Below are positions 1 to 11,500 of a stretch of 64,000 bases of DNA, one piece after another. The stretch lies in contig QWDQ01000020.1 in NCBI GenBank assembly GCA_003868215.1, positions 1-64,000 on the forward strand, read 5' to 3'. A program made the position numbers and the translations under genes. The notes under the pieces were generated by a model. The model had not been told where the DNA came from. It saw only the letters and a list, made by a program, of their open reading frames with translations, and did not search any database. Every line of letters starts with the position of its first letter. Within the stretch, counting starts at the first letter, position 1. This stretch comes from Pseudophaeomoniella oleicola (taxonomy: Eukaryota > Ascomycota > Eurotiomycetes > Phaeomoniellales > Phaeomoniellaceae).

Positions 1-72
1 AACCCTAACCCTAACCCTAACCCTAACCCTAACCCTAACCCTAACCCTAACCCTAACCCTAACCCTAACCCT
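1..72. repeat. Telomere repeat array, (AACCCT)x12
   Basis: Twelve perfect AACCCT units run from the first base. This is the C-rich strand of the TTAGGG telomere used by most filamentous fungi and by animals. The array has no variant units and ends abruptly into non-repetitive sequence. The window therefore begins at, or very close to, a real chromosome end and not at an internal telomere-like tract. Confidence 0.97.
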
Positions 73-1228
73 AAAATCAGTCACATTGAGACCGACAATC
101 ATGATCTTTCCTTCCCCAATGATACCCAACTTGGAGGGGTTGAGCGACTGATTGCGACCACCAAGGTTAAGATTGACTTTCAAGGCCACATTGACAAAAT
201 ATTAATAATTAGGTTCCTTTGCATTTGGACCTGATAAAACATACATTACGAATTCCTCTCTTAACGTCGCAGTCATACTTTACTCGATTGTATAGGGAAC
301 TGTTACTGTATAAGAATATCACCAGCAGCAGCGTCGGTGATGAATGTTATAAATATTATAGATTGCCGGCTCGACATCGTCCACAACATTGGGACTATCA
401 AAGATGATACAGAAGCCCGGTACCTACGCTCATGAATCAATGCCGACTTCGTTCAGTTTGACCCGAAACAAATTAATGTATTGGATAAATTCCTGATCGG
501 CATGCATTCGTCTACGGGGACCGTCCAAAAAGACGTTCAGGTAGATCCAAGCCCGCGAGACGGGGAGACTGACTAACTTAGATACTCTGCATATTCCATT
601 CCCCGTGGCTAGGCTGAATTAAGCGAACAACTCGGTAAGTGACGTTAAGCCCATTCATAATTCAACCAGACATGACAATAAGCTTTGGCTCGATGTCTAG
701 ACCAAAATGAGTCTGCATGAGGGTCAGTATTTATAATTCTTCAAGTCTGATAGCAGCAAAGACAAGATACCAGCGAGATATTAATAAATGACTATATCCT
801 AAGATCGCGAGCCGTCCGTCACAATTGATGTTACATTCTGTATCGGTCTGCGGAACAACAAACTTGATCATTTGCTACGTTTGACCGGGAGTCAGAATGA
901 AGCACATCGGGAATCTCACAACTTACTAAAACGCCAAGAAGGAAGGAAAGCCGAGGAAATACTAAGACATAAATCACGTAATGTGATCTGTTTAATCTGT
1001 CTGATGTGTGACAGAGTAAACAGAGCACACAGAGCAAACTACAGGACATCTTAAGGATATAGGTATAGTCACTCCCGCTCATATATTGCACATTTAGTTT
1101 TCTCATGTTACGAGAAGTAGTATACTACTTATTACCTGAGTCTTACGTCCCTTGCCTCAGTGACCCCTATCCCAGACCAGTAAACATACCCACGATCACT
1201 TAGTGTAGTTCGCCTCGCCAGTGCTTGT
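73..1228. other. Gene-free subtelomeric sequence
   Basis: This stretch of about 1.15 kb behind the telomere holds only short open frames (under about 90 codons) that resemble no protein family and lack convincing splice structure. Base composition is moderate. No tandem subtelomeric repeat, RecQ-helicase fragment or tRNA is visible. It may be decayed subtelomeric sequence, but nothing in it can be assigned. Confidence 0.6.
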
Positions 1229-1918
1229 AACAGGTTATAACATTTTTTGGGGGGATTTTTTATAATGTGGCGAGTTTCAGGCCGATTTGGAAACCAATCA
1301 AACTGTTATTTAGCGTATTTTTCAATATTATTTTTTAAAGTATTTTTTTAAAAAAAAGTCTAAAAAAGGAGCAGAATACCAGTAGAAGTACTCTAGGTGG
1401 TATTCGGCTCTTTCAAGACTTGATTTTAAACCCTAATCTAAACTTATTCAGGCGGTATTCTGCCTAGAATACCATCGAGTACAGGGTTAGGACTTATTTA
1501 AACCGAGAAATTCAGGATTCTGAGGTAATTAATTAATCACATTACAGCGCTAAAAAGAGAACTAGTAGCCCTAACACAATATATTAATCTACCTAAAATA
1601 TATTAATTAACCGAACGCCTATATTTCTATATTATTAATTAGTTCTTTCTCTTTAAGAGATTAATAACTAGTTTCAATAATTAGATATATTAATATTTAA
1701 TTATTATTTTAAATATACTTATATCATGCTTAGGGCAGGACCTTAGCATAAATATAGCTATTTAAATGATTATATCATATTACCTACTCTTATCCTAATA
1801 ATAAGAAGAATACATTAATAGTACTGAAAGATAACGTATACTGTCTTATCTCATATAGTGTTTATTGATAATAAGTAATCAAGCTTTTCCTATATATTTC
1901 ATTATATATCACAAAACT
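1229..1918. other. AT-rich subtelomeric block, probably RIP-degraded
   Basis: Composition changes sharply here to long A/T runs and TA-rich strings, with no open frame of note. In Pezizomycotina such islands next to telomeres are usually old repeats eroded by repeat-induced point mutation (C to T). The composition is seen directly; RIP is an inference, since no intact copy is present for comparison. The block ends at the 3' end of the methyltransferase gene. Confidence 0.5.
1371..1482. repeat. Imperfect inverted repeat inside the AT-rich block
   Basis: Two nested inverted pairs are visible. GCAGAATACC at 1371-1380 is matched by its exact reverse complement at 1454-1463. The 18-base segment at 1388-1405 (GTACTC...GGTATTC) is matched, with small gaps, by the reverse complement of 1467-1482. 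The arms enclose an AT-rich loop. This could be a remnant of a small terminal-inverted-repeat element, or a foldback left by an eroded repeat. No transposase frame is present. Confidence 0.4.
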
Positions 1919-1920
1919 CC

Positions 1921-3189
1921 TCACACTGCCGGGTTCCTGCCAATGATAAACCGGTAACTTGTAATCAAGTGTAAGTCTTTATTTCGGAATTCATGCTTCA
2001 CTCCTGCTATAAGGATTTGTACTTGTTCTGCTGAGTAAGCCCATACTCGTGTGAGAAGCGCCAACGCATGTGACTCAACAGACATCTGCATATGTATCTG
2101 CTCAACCCGACCCAGCTCCTGCAACGCTGGATCTTGCATCCAAGGACCAATGGGAATCTGTTTGTTACGGTTATTACTGTCGCATTCCGAGGGTTGTGAG
2201 ATGGGAGGTTTACCCTGTGTACTTCTTCTTTGACATCTTCTAATCCAGCATCAATCATCCATTGCTTGTGGTCCTTGGCCACGTTCATGGGCTTCCCATA
2301 CTTTCTGCTGGCAGCTTCCATCTTTTCAAGCCATTCCATTGTCCATGGTGCGTGATCACAACTATCGTCATCGCTAAACACCCATGTATCATACTCCTGC
2401 ATTTCGACCCATCCTCCTGGTTTTAGATGCTGTCTCACCTGCCGATAGAACCGCGGCCAGTCAGAACTACTCCCGCTCAACGCCCGTCCGTGGATGTAGT
2501 CAAACTTCTCATCTTCCTGCCATGTCCACTCGCTCTCGAAATCGTCCACTTGGAACTGGCAATTCATAGGTACCCAGTGCGGTTGGATGGGCGAAAGGTC
2601 GACACCTAGGACAGTGGCTGCTGGAAACTCATCAGCCATGTCGATGGCCCAGATACCGGTCCCACATCCAAGGTCGAGAATACGCATTTGGTCCTCTTCT
2701 GATGGTGGTGGAAGCGGGGCGGTGTATAGACCGCCACGAAGGAGAAGTCGCCAAATGTGGTGCTGCAGATCGAGACGTACTTGCTCAGCATCATCATTAG
2801 GTAATACGTACTGCCCTTCTCGGTATGCATGGTAACGTCTTCCGTTCTCATACTGAAAGTGGAAGATTGAGGAGCTGATAGATTCGGTGCGGCGAGAGGC
2901 GGTCTCGGAATCGTAAGCCGAATCATTGTCGTCTGCATCGTCTTGGCCGTCTTGCTGTGGGAAAGGCGATTAGTAAGGTAGCGGATGTCAGTGACTCTCA
3001 GCGTACAGCAGTCTCGATGGCATTCGCCGCAGTGTTGTGCTGGGCATCTGTCTCTACAGCGCTCTCATCGGCGACATTGACTGGCTCCGTAGGAGATGGA
3101 GGAGAAGGTCCGGCTACTGGATTCGTTTCTTCTGTATCGCGCAATACTCTCGAAGTCGGAGGCGAACCACTTGGCTTGTTGGCTACCAT
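1921..3189 (-). CDS. LaeA-like SAM-dependent methyltransferase
   Basis: Three exons on the minus strand (3007-3189, 2214-2954, 1921-2157; introns 2955-3006 and 2158-2213) give 386 residues. Residues 1-120 are a low-complexity acidic/Ser-Thr N-terminus. The Rossmann core starts near residue 150 with SAM motif I, LDLGCGTG (154-161), followed by GVDLSP and a PGGW motif typical of the TAM/LaeA-type family in fungi. The last exon restores the family C-terminus (SHALALLTRVW, then AGVKHEF). Relatives include LaeA, a global regulator of secondary metabolism, and many methyltransferases of unknown substrate. Paralogues are numerous in these fungi, so a LaeA orthologue is not claimed. It is the most telomere-proximal gene, transcribed towards the chromosome end. 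The start at 3189 is the ATG that keeps the exon 1 frame; an upstream in-frame ATG at 3348 is possible. Confidence 0.82.
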
Positions 3190-3629
3190 TTTCCTCTGTG
3201 CATTCAACCAATTCACACAAATCCATAATGGTATGCTTTGCCATGGACATGTCTCCGACCAAGGCGGTATGTATAATTTATCTCCTGACCTGTCGCGGAT
3301 GAGCTCGGACATGGAAGCGTGCAACAGGGGACATGATGGTATCTCCACTTGGACATTGCACTAGTCGGGCCGAGCATGTTTCCAATTCCATACCCGACAG
3401 TAGCGTCGTGACACGTAAGCCTAGTGTGCATTCATAACCGGGGTCTACAAGTCTACAATGACCACATGAGTCTTAATATATACAACGTGCCAGGTCTGAT
3501 CCTTGCCGATCTGCATCGTCAGTAAGACAATAGAGGGGTAGGATAACATAACAGGATGTGGGATATCTTATCACCCCTCCTCATCATTTTACTTTTCGGT
3601 TACTCCCCAAAATTAACACGACAGCTATC
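3190..3629. promoter_or_regulatory. Divergent intergenic region, methyltransferase / NmrA-like gene
   Basis: About 440 bp separate two divergently transcribed genes, so both promoters must lie here. A TATATA-like string sits near 3476-3482, on the NmrA side. No other defined element is recognised. Confidence 0.4.
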
Positions 3630-4772
3630 ATGACTGAGAAGAAACTCATCTGCGTTGTCGGCGCAACTGGCAATCAAGGCGGCTCCGTCGCCCGCCGTTT
3701 TCTCCAGGATTCGCGCTTCAAGGTCCGTGGTCTAACACGCGATACTACCTCCTCTGCCTCCCTGGAGCTTGCTGCTCTGGGAGTAGAGATGGTAAATGCT
3801 AACCTGGATGATGTTGATACTCTCAAACCAGCTTTCAAAGGTGCTAATGTCATCTTCAGCGTCACGAATTATTGGGAACCCTTCATGCGTGCGGACTGCC
3901 GCGTAAAGGCCAAGGAACTGGGAATCACCTGTCGCAGATACGCATATGATGTCGAATATCAGCAAGGAAAGAACATAACTGATGCGGCGGCTACGACCGA
4001 TGAGACGCTGGATGAGAATGGGTTTTTGGTGTCGACGCTGAGCCATGCGCGCAAATGCAGTAAGGGTAAATTTACGGAGCTATATCATTTTGATGCAAAG
4101 GCGGACATCTTTCCTTATTATGTCCGTGAGACCTATCCAGCGCTGGCTGCGAAGATGTCGTGCATTCAAACAGGCTTCTTCATGACAAGTCACAATATCC
4201 TGCCGAATTCGTATTTCCACAAAGTCAGTCGACCTTGTTACTGCTATATGACATGCATCAAGCTCACCTTGTCAATGTAGCTTCCTGATGGCAGCATTCA
4301 AATGCGGTTCCCAACCCATCCCGATCGCCCCATCCCTCAGCTGGACGTCAATCGCGACACTGGAACTTTCGTGTATGCTGTGTATCAGATGCCACCCGGA
4401 AAGGACTATATGGCCATGGGGTCGCAGTGCGGTTGGAAAGACTTTATCACCCTTTGGGGTAAGATGACGGGTCACTCAACAAGCTATGAACAAGTTCCCT
4501 TTGACACGATGGTCACTGAGACCGATGATAGAGAGCTTGGCATTGAGACTGCATATATGTTGGCCTACGCCGATGACGTAGGTTACGATGGTGGTATGGA
4601 TCTACTGACGGCCGAGGACCTCAGAAAGGTGAGCCCAAAGAGCAAATAGCAGTGGCTGCGCCAGCCATGATGAATCAAGCTGACAACATTGTAGGCTGGG
4701 TTTGAATGTCCCATGACAACTCTGGAGGACTTCTTTGGAAGATATGACTATTCAGCTGTACTTGCAAGGTAG
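3630..4772 (+). CDS. NmrA-like NAD(P)-binding family protein
   Basis: Exons 3630-4223, 4281-4628 and 4695-4772 (introns of 57 and 66 bp) encode 339 residues. The N-terminus carries the dinucleotide-binding glycine motif GATGNQGG (11-18) directly after a beta strand. It is followed by VRGLTRD, the arginine-containing second strand seen in NmrA/HSCARG proteins. NmrA relatives bind NAD(P) and act as redox sensors or, in A. nidulans, as a repressor of the GATA factor AreA. Many fungal paralogues have no known role. Length and layout fit the family, and lack of the short-chain dehydrogenase YxxxK motif fits an NmrA-type sensor more than an enzyme. The start chosen places the Rossmann strand within 10 residues of the methionine; an in-frame ATG at 3558 would add 24 residues without family similarity. 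Confidence 0.85.
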
Positions 4773-4868
4773 ATTTGCATTCTCTCTGAATGAATATGAA
4801 ATTGGCATGAGTTTACTACTTAATAGATAGATGGAATAGCCCAGTGTATTCTGCAAGAAGCATAATAT

Positions 4869-6912
4869 TCAGACAATAGATATCGTGGTCTCAGTGGCCA
4901 GTGATAACCAATGCTCGCAAGTTTCTCCCTCAAAGGGAAGATTTGGTTGCCATCCAGAAAGCATGATGCCGACCCGCTGATAAGTGCTGGTACTCTTCCT
5001 TACTCTACGTAAGACCAAACCAACTGGGTAGTCAATGTTGATGTGTTTGCTTACTAGTAGAAGATAATGACTGTCTTGTAGGTTCATCTCATATTGTCCA
5101 CCTCCTTTGACATCGGGTTCACCGAAACCGGATAGAATCTTACCATCTGATGTTGGTTGTGAACAAGTGATCTTGAATTCTGCTCGCTCATAGTCTATCC
5201 CATCCCTAGGGCGGCTGCGCTCTCTCCATTTCTCATCACAGTGTTGTAATCGGACTTCGACCAATGGTCCGAGTACCACTGCTTCAGCCGATGCTGCTTT
5301 CCCATATTGATTCTCGGTTGCAGGCACACAATTGATGCGAAGAGCGTGCAGATATGGATCTGAGGCTGTATAGAAGTAGTTATAGTTGACCGGTCCGGTA
5401 ACAGAGGCCCAGGACCAGGTTGGAGCATAGTATGTATCATGTCGTGAGCTTGGATAACATATCTCGTCCCCTTCCTTTGGGCGACCATCAGGTTCAACGC
5501 ACCACAACAGGCCTCTGGCAAAGTCTTCTTTCCATAAACCAAAGGCATAGCTTGATGGAACAGCCCTGTTGAAAGCATTTGCAACGCCCGAAGTTGCTGG
5601 TAAACGATCTGATACGTAGGTGATGTCTCTACTGGTAAATTCATTGACCACCTCCCTCCACTGACCAAACAATTGGTCTGAGGAGTCGGAAACGTCCAAC
5701 CTGGTAAAGTTCTGAGGATAACTATTGATCAACAGGCGCTCTCCACCAAGCCGGCATTCACATGATGTTTGCATCTGACACTCCCAAGCCATTTCTGATT
5801 TAGTGAAGAGCAGTGTTCTGCGAGATAATAGACGCTCTTGGTAAACCCAGGCCCGAGAGTCAAGAGAGCTCTGAGCAGCGCCATATATTCTATGGGCAAC
5901 ATCTTTATTGGTTGAATGAAAACCGAGTGCTCGAGCACAAAGACATTGTTTTGACCCAATCTCTGTAGGAAGCGCAATTCGAACAATCTTTGTAGCACGG
6001 TCATCAGACTTGATGAAGCACCCTCCGTGGCTATCACGCGCCCCATCGGCAGCGACGGTTAGCCACGCGTTCTCGTATATTGATGCCATACATGCAGATT
6101 CTCTGGCCCAGTCGACTCCGGAGTCCCCTTGCTGGATGATACAGAGCTTATCGATCCAAAGATATTGTATCCCAAGCTCTCGACAAATGTGCACTGCATC
6201 TTGAAATGTCTTTGGGAGAATGTCCCAAGATATACGCAATAAGAGTTCATCAATGTTTGAAGTCTCGAGCTGAACAGTCACCGCTTGGCCCCACCGATGG
6301 CTTAAACAGATATAATCAGCTACACGCCCTCGACCTTCCATTAGTCGTATATCTGCATTGTTGTGGCCAACATATAATACCCTGGTTGGCAATATTGTCC
6401 TAGGTTGTATGACGCATGTTGGGTGGCTTATTGTACAGTGCGTGATCCATTCGCGAGCTAATCCAAGACACTCATCACTTAAAGAATCAATAGACACCAT
6501 TCGCGTAGCGCCAATTGCTTTCCATGGGTGTTTGAGCCCTTCATGACACTTTTAGTAATAGTATCGCCTTCCTTTTAAGACCTGAATGTATAGAAAGTCA
6601 TGATTGAGATGAAAATATGGAATGATTCATCTTCTGCTTACCTTCTTCAGAGAAAATTTCAACACCACCTCTTCCTTGCCAGTCGCTGGTCAAGACTGAC
6701 ACCCGCAAAGGTCTTCCTGGTCGTTCCATATACAAGGAAACATTCTCATAGTCAGTATCAGCATCTATTAACTCTTGGAGAGCTTGTTTCACTATACTGC
6801 AGGTAGAGCAGCCTGCTGAGGACTGCCAGATTTGTGTTTTTGTAGAAGAAGTAGAGTAACTACTTTCGGCAGTCGTGAATGCAAAGTCTCGGCAAACTCT
6901 GCATTTAGGCAT
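4869..6912 (-). CDS. HET-domain (heterokaryon incompatibility) protein
   Basis: Two exons (6642-6912 and 4869-6538; intron 6539-6641) give 646 residues. The HET domain spans about 163-325 and shows its three diagnostic blocks: YICLSHRWG (166-174), LWIDKLCII (217-225) and a SRAWVYQERLLS block from 318. A cysteine-rich N-terminus (CRVC near residue 4, CSTC near 35) and CxxHPxC-like residues before the domain are common in this family. HET proteins trigger a programmed cell-death response when genetically different hyphae fuse, but most family members are untested. They are typically enriched in subtelomeric and variable regions, as here. The acceptor was chosen because it alone keeps the frame open and yields the family's usual KHPWKAIG-type lead-in. 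Confidence 0.88.
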
Positions 6913-8505
6913 GATAGAATGATGGATCTCAAGTTACCATGAACGGCACTGTGAAGAGAGAGTACGGGGGAGTCCTTCGCGCATTGAAGATAGGTGGCAG
7001 GGCGGATGAGACTGCAATTTGGGGGCCAAACGCAAGTGCTGACGTTAGTGGGGGAGCCACCGAGTTGTCAACCACAAATTCTGTGACAAGTAGCAATAGC
7101 TAACAGGAAATTCATGTAATAACCACTCATAGATAAATATCTTTACTTGATTACCGACCGGTACGAAAGTATGTGCGCTATGTACAAAGCAAGGTTCTGA
7201 GACAAGAGTCGGGCACTACGTCTATACCCGCTTTGCTTCCAGAGGACAATTGTAGAAGAGAGAATCGTATGCTGTAAGATGCGTTTCACCGGAGAGGATG
7301 TGAGCTGATCCCATGTTCTGATCCTGCATGGACTCACCAGTCCGCATTGTTTGATTCGCACCTTGTTCTCGCCAGTTTCCAAAGTGTTTTCTGGAGGCCG
7401 ATCAAATCTATGGCATACATGACCTCAATCCATAGCGTCTATTCCACAGTGGCGATGAAGTTGGTTGAATGGTATCTTCACAGCTTAGCTCAACATGTTC
7501 CTTCTGCTGCTTTGCAATCATCCTCATAATTGATACTGCCGAGAACTCTGATCTTGTCATTGATGGATTTGGTCTGCTGCATACGCCACACATCTCTCTC
7601 ACACTGCTTGTCCATTCTTTGTGGATTCCCTTTTCTGGCAGTGAAGATTGCGCAACAATTACCTTGGATGGTAATGTCGATGTTCCTAGTTGGAAAAGGT
7701 CGTCTGATCCGAGGATGTGTTTCTCAATTAGATTCTCGCCTCCACGCTTGACGAGGGGAAGTTCGCCAAGAGCAATGGCAGCCGTTACTGTGAACTGGAG
7801 GGGTGCCGGCAACTTCGTTTTGGCGCTGATGAGTTTCGCTTCTCGAGCAAGAGCCTGGCGGAACTTTGGGTCAACGCCTTCGATCGGCATTGTCGAGATA
7901 CCTTCTATGAAGACGAAATTCAGAATGACAGATGGTAGTCCTCAAAGCTGAGAAGTCTGAGCTCAACCCGCAGAAGAATTGTAGTGCTTTGCTCTGTTGT
8001 ATCACCAGTATGTTGGTCAGTGGTCACTTGTCGGCATTCAGTGACATGATGCACATCATTGACAATTGTATGTTTGGTGTCAACTCAGACAGCGCGGCAA
8101 CATATGTGCACATGTAAAGAATACGCGTATGGAAGCCAGGTACCTCTGGGAACCCGTTTACTCCATGGCTAAAGAGTAACGAGATCTCCATATCAAAGCT
8201 GCTGCCTAAACACTCAGGATGTTCGAACCCGCCGCAAATTGCAATTTTTGAAATAGACCTTGTCCATATTCCTTCGCCTTGAATTCCAAGTGAGTGTAAC
8301 AGACTAGACTTTATCGCTAGTCATATTGTTTTTGTATGACCAGATGGGGGCCGCTGCATGAAAATATTTAGGATCGCTGGGCGGGGTGAGGCCAGCCACC
8401 GCCATTTTCAAGCTTACCCATTCTCTTTTAATCAATGCAACCTATTCTCATGTTTTCCACAGTTTGTCCTCATCTACTATCTCGTCTACTCCATATCCGC
8501 GCACC
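6913..8505. other. Intergenic region upstream of HET and CorA-like genes
   Basis: A 1.6 kb gap between divergent genes. It should contain both promoters. The only protein-like signal is an unassigned open frame on the minus strand (7408-7890, listed separately). No RNA gene or repeat is visible. Confidence 0.5.
7408..7890 (-). pseudogene. Unrecognised protein-like frame, possible gene relic
   Basis: A 160-codon frame on the minus strand reads more like a real protein than its mirror frame. It has balanced composition and alternating hydrophobic and charged stretches such as LPAPLQFTVTAAIALGELPL followed by VKRGGENLIEKHIL. I do not recognise a family. The frame is open for only about 17 codons upstream of its ATG and no convincing partner exon with matching splice sites was found on either side, so a full gene cannot be drawn. 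It may be a fragment of a decayed gene or chance. Confidence 0.3.
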
Positions 8506-11500
8506 ATGAGCGTCAGTGAAGAAACGCCAAGGTTTCGTCCCCCTCGGCGGGCCGAAACGCTCCCCGTCCGTTTTGCTGACGTCAAGCTTATCGATGGAGA
8601 ACCGACGACTATGAGACCAGGTGAACATGTAAGATTTCTCAGGGAGCGATCTGCATTTGATTTGCCTCCACCAAGTCTTTCAAGGAGAAGCTCATCATAT
8701 GTACAAACTCAAGAGTCGCAACCGGATGTCGTTACTCCCGAGCGCCGCGAGCGAGTCAGGCAGTCCAGACGAAATCGTATGAGATATCGGCAACGAGATA
8801 GGTCACGAAGCCGTCGCAGAATCGTTGAATCTGATGAGGATGGAAGTATTGAAAATGATTCCTCAGAAGATGATTATACCAGTTCTTCTACCAGCGAGAT
8901 CATTAAGTCTCGCAGCCGCGAACTGAGGTATAGAGATGACAGTGATTCTACAAGCGAAGAGGAGCTAGATGTGAATGACGACGCCTACGCTTTCAATTTA
9001 CCCCGACACAGCCAACGCCCTCTTAGCCAGGAGCCCACCGTAGTCGGATCTGATTCTAGTTCGGAGTTCCAAGTTGCTGTTGCGGGGTCAAGGTTGGGGA
9101 CGCAGCTTCGTGTCTATCGCTCGAAGTACGCGGGGGAAGGGCTTACAGGAGAGCCGCATAGCGTGAAATTGGCCGCCATCCAGGATTTGAAAAAGGGTCG
9201 CTCCCCGCTGTTTCGATGGATGTAAGCCACCTTCTGAACTTCAAGTATAAGAAGTCAAGTCTAATCACTTGACAGACATTTTGAAGACCCTACTATGAAC
9301 TTCGACGAGTTCCAGGTACTTACATTGGCATCAATACCATCGAAACTGATAGGGCTAACAAACACAGAAAGGAGCAATGCAGACATCAGGCTTGACTGAT
9401 ATTGAAAGGGCGGGAATAAGCAAACTTCTCGGACGAGTGCGGAAGAAATATGACAAACCTCTACAGATGTCGAAGGGAGCTAGAGTCCGGTATATGGAAC
9501 CAAGTTGTCTCCAAGAAAGTCTGTCCCCGGTTGACCAACCTAAGGAGAAGATCTCAAAGCCAAGAGTTGTAACCTGGATCTGCATGCCATACTTCTGTCT
9601 TGAGGCATACTCAGGGACTCTCTCAGACGCTAAAGCTAGTGCTCATCCGATGCGGACACTGATGCAAGCACGTTTCTCCATGACTCGCAAGGAAAGAGAC
9701 ATGACTCAAGTTGTTGGTAGCATCTTTGGGACACCCCGAGGTTTCTGCTTCCATATTGCTCAAATTTGGCTTCTTATACTAGGGGACTGTATGCTGCATC
9801 AAACCGAGTCTATATTACACTGCTAATTGCTGTAGCCTTGTTAGTTACCTCAGCAAGAATGCCGATGTCAGCACTTAGGCGAAAGTCAATACTTTTGGAC
9901 CTTTTGCCGGAACTGTCTCCAGCAGAGCCTCCGGGCATACTTGTATCTTACGGAGACTCCGTGCTCTGGAGATTTGGCCTCGATGAGTGTCAAACGTGGT
10001 TTGTAAGTGCAAGATATCTCACCGCCATCAAGCGAAGACAGAGGTGGTTCATTCCTCCTTTCTCACCCATGCTGACCACTTGAAGGCATTTCTTTCTAAT
10101 TTCAGAGAATTCTGGCCTCGAAGATACCGGATCACATACAATGGAACTATCCTTACGGCAGACCTCTGGTCTCAGGTTCTTGATGTCGCCAAGCGTTCCA
10201 GCAAAAGTATACGCCTGCAGTTTCAGCTTGGGTAAGGCTCACAGTACTCCTAGACGCCCACTAGCTAATAGGTACAGCGGCATCCCTAAGACGCAAATCC
10301 GGGGAGTCCTAAAAAGATCTTACGGGCATGCTCCTCAAGGAAAACCAGACTCTGCTCCCACCCCCACGGCTGATGTTGTACATGATCAAGCCCCATCTTT
10401 TCGTTCAGGAAAACCACTTATTCCTCACAGTTCGCTGTCTAAAGGCTTTCACGTTTTCACTTGGCTCAACGCTGGCCGAGCGGACTACAATGGAAGGTCT
10501 TCGATGGTGGACGACGACCAGACTCTAGAAGACCTTGGGTATATGGACCAATTCCTCAGCCATGAGACGCAGCCAAGTGAACAGAATGCTTATATGTTCT
10601 GTCCCAAAGCCTCACGTATTCAGGTGTACGCTGTCATCGAAAACGAAAAGAATAATACAACGGCTTTTACAAATCAGAACAAGGAAGAGGAGAGGAAGCA
10701 AAAAGTGATTGAAAGAAGGATCGATCTTGTTAACGCGGCTCAATCGGTCTTCGAATTCTTTTTTGCCTTAAGTTTTGAAGGCCCTACTGTGCAGAAGTAC
10801 TGGGGTGCTCTCTATCGACTTTTAGAGGTATCTTAGAATGAACCTGGTTTAATATGTCTGATCTGACACGCCAATAGGGATCTTCTCTTGAACGACTTCC
10901 GGACCATTCAAAGAACTCCAAAAGAAAATGGAGAGGACGTGAAGTCGGTCTCCGTGAAGGAGAAACTCTGGCGCTTATTCTTGACTGGCTTGAGACAATA
11001 GTTCGCCATACGCAGCCGTTCATGGATCTTTTCTCACAAGCAACACCGACAGACCGTCAATATCATGTTGAGATTCCTGACGAGCTTTTGAAAGCTTGGC
11101 TGCACCTGATCATGTCCTTAATCCAGTGTACGAGGGAATCAACGATATGGGAGGAACATATAGTTAAAACTTCGAGTCTTATCGACCAAGGACTGAAGAA
11201 GATTGTGCATAGTCTCAATTCGAAGAGCATCATTGATAAATCTGCATTCATGCCTTTCGACTTGGCTTTGCTTATCAGTCTGGAACATTTGCCGGGTATC
11301 ACCGGGACCCAACCGGACGTTGCTGAGACATATAGGGAGTATCTGAGTTCTCTGGTATGCAGGAATTCCCTGAAATAAATGAATAATGTTCTAATATCCA
11401 TGCAGGAGACCGAAATTGAGGCACATCCTCTTGAAAGGTCTCATCAGGATAAGCTGCAACGTCTGAAACAAGAGATTGATGTCATCAAAGACACTTTACG

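Noticed and set aside
831-1106. 91-codon minus-strand frame in the subtelomere
   Set aside because: Cys/Ser/Leu-rich chance frame with no conserved features, overlapping an equally weak plus-strand frame.
7469-7951. 160-codon plus-strand frame
   Set aside because: It mirrors the minus-strand frame at 7408-7890 and its composition (many Ser, Arg, Trp) looks like an antisense shadow.
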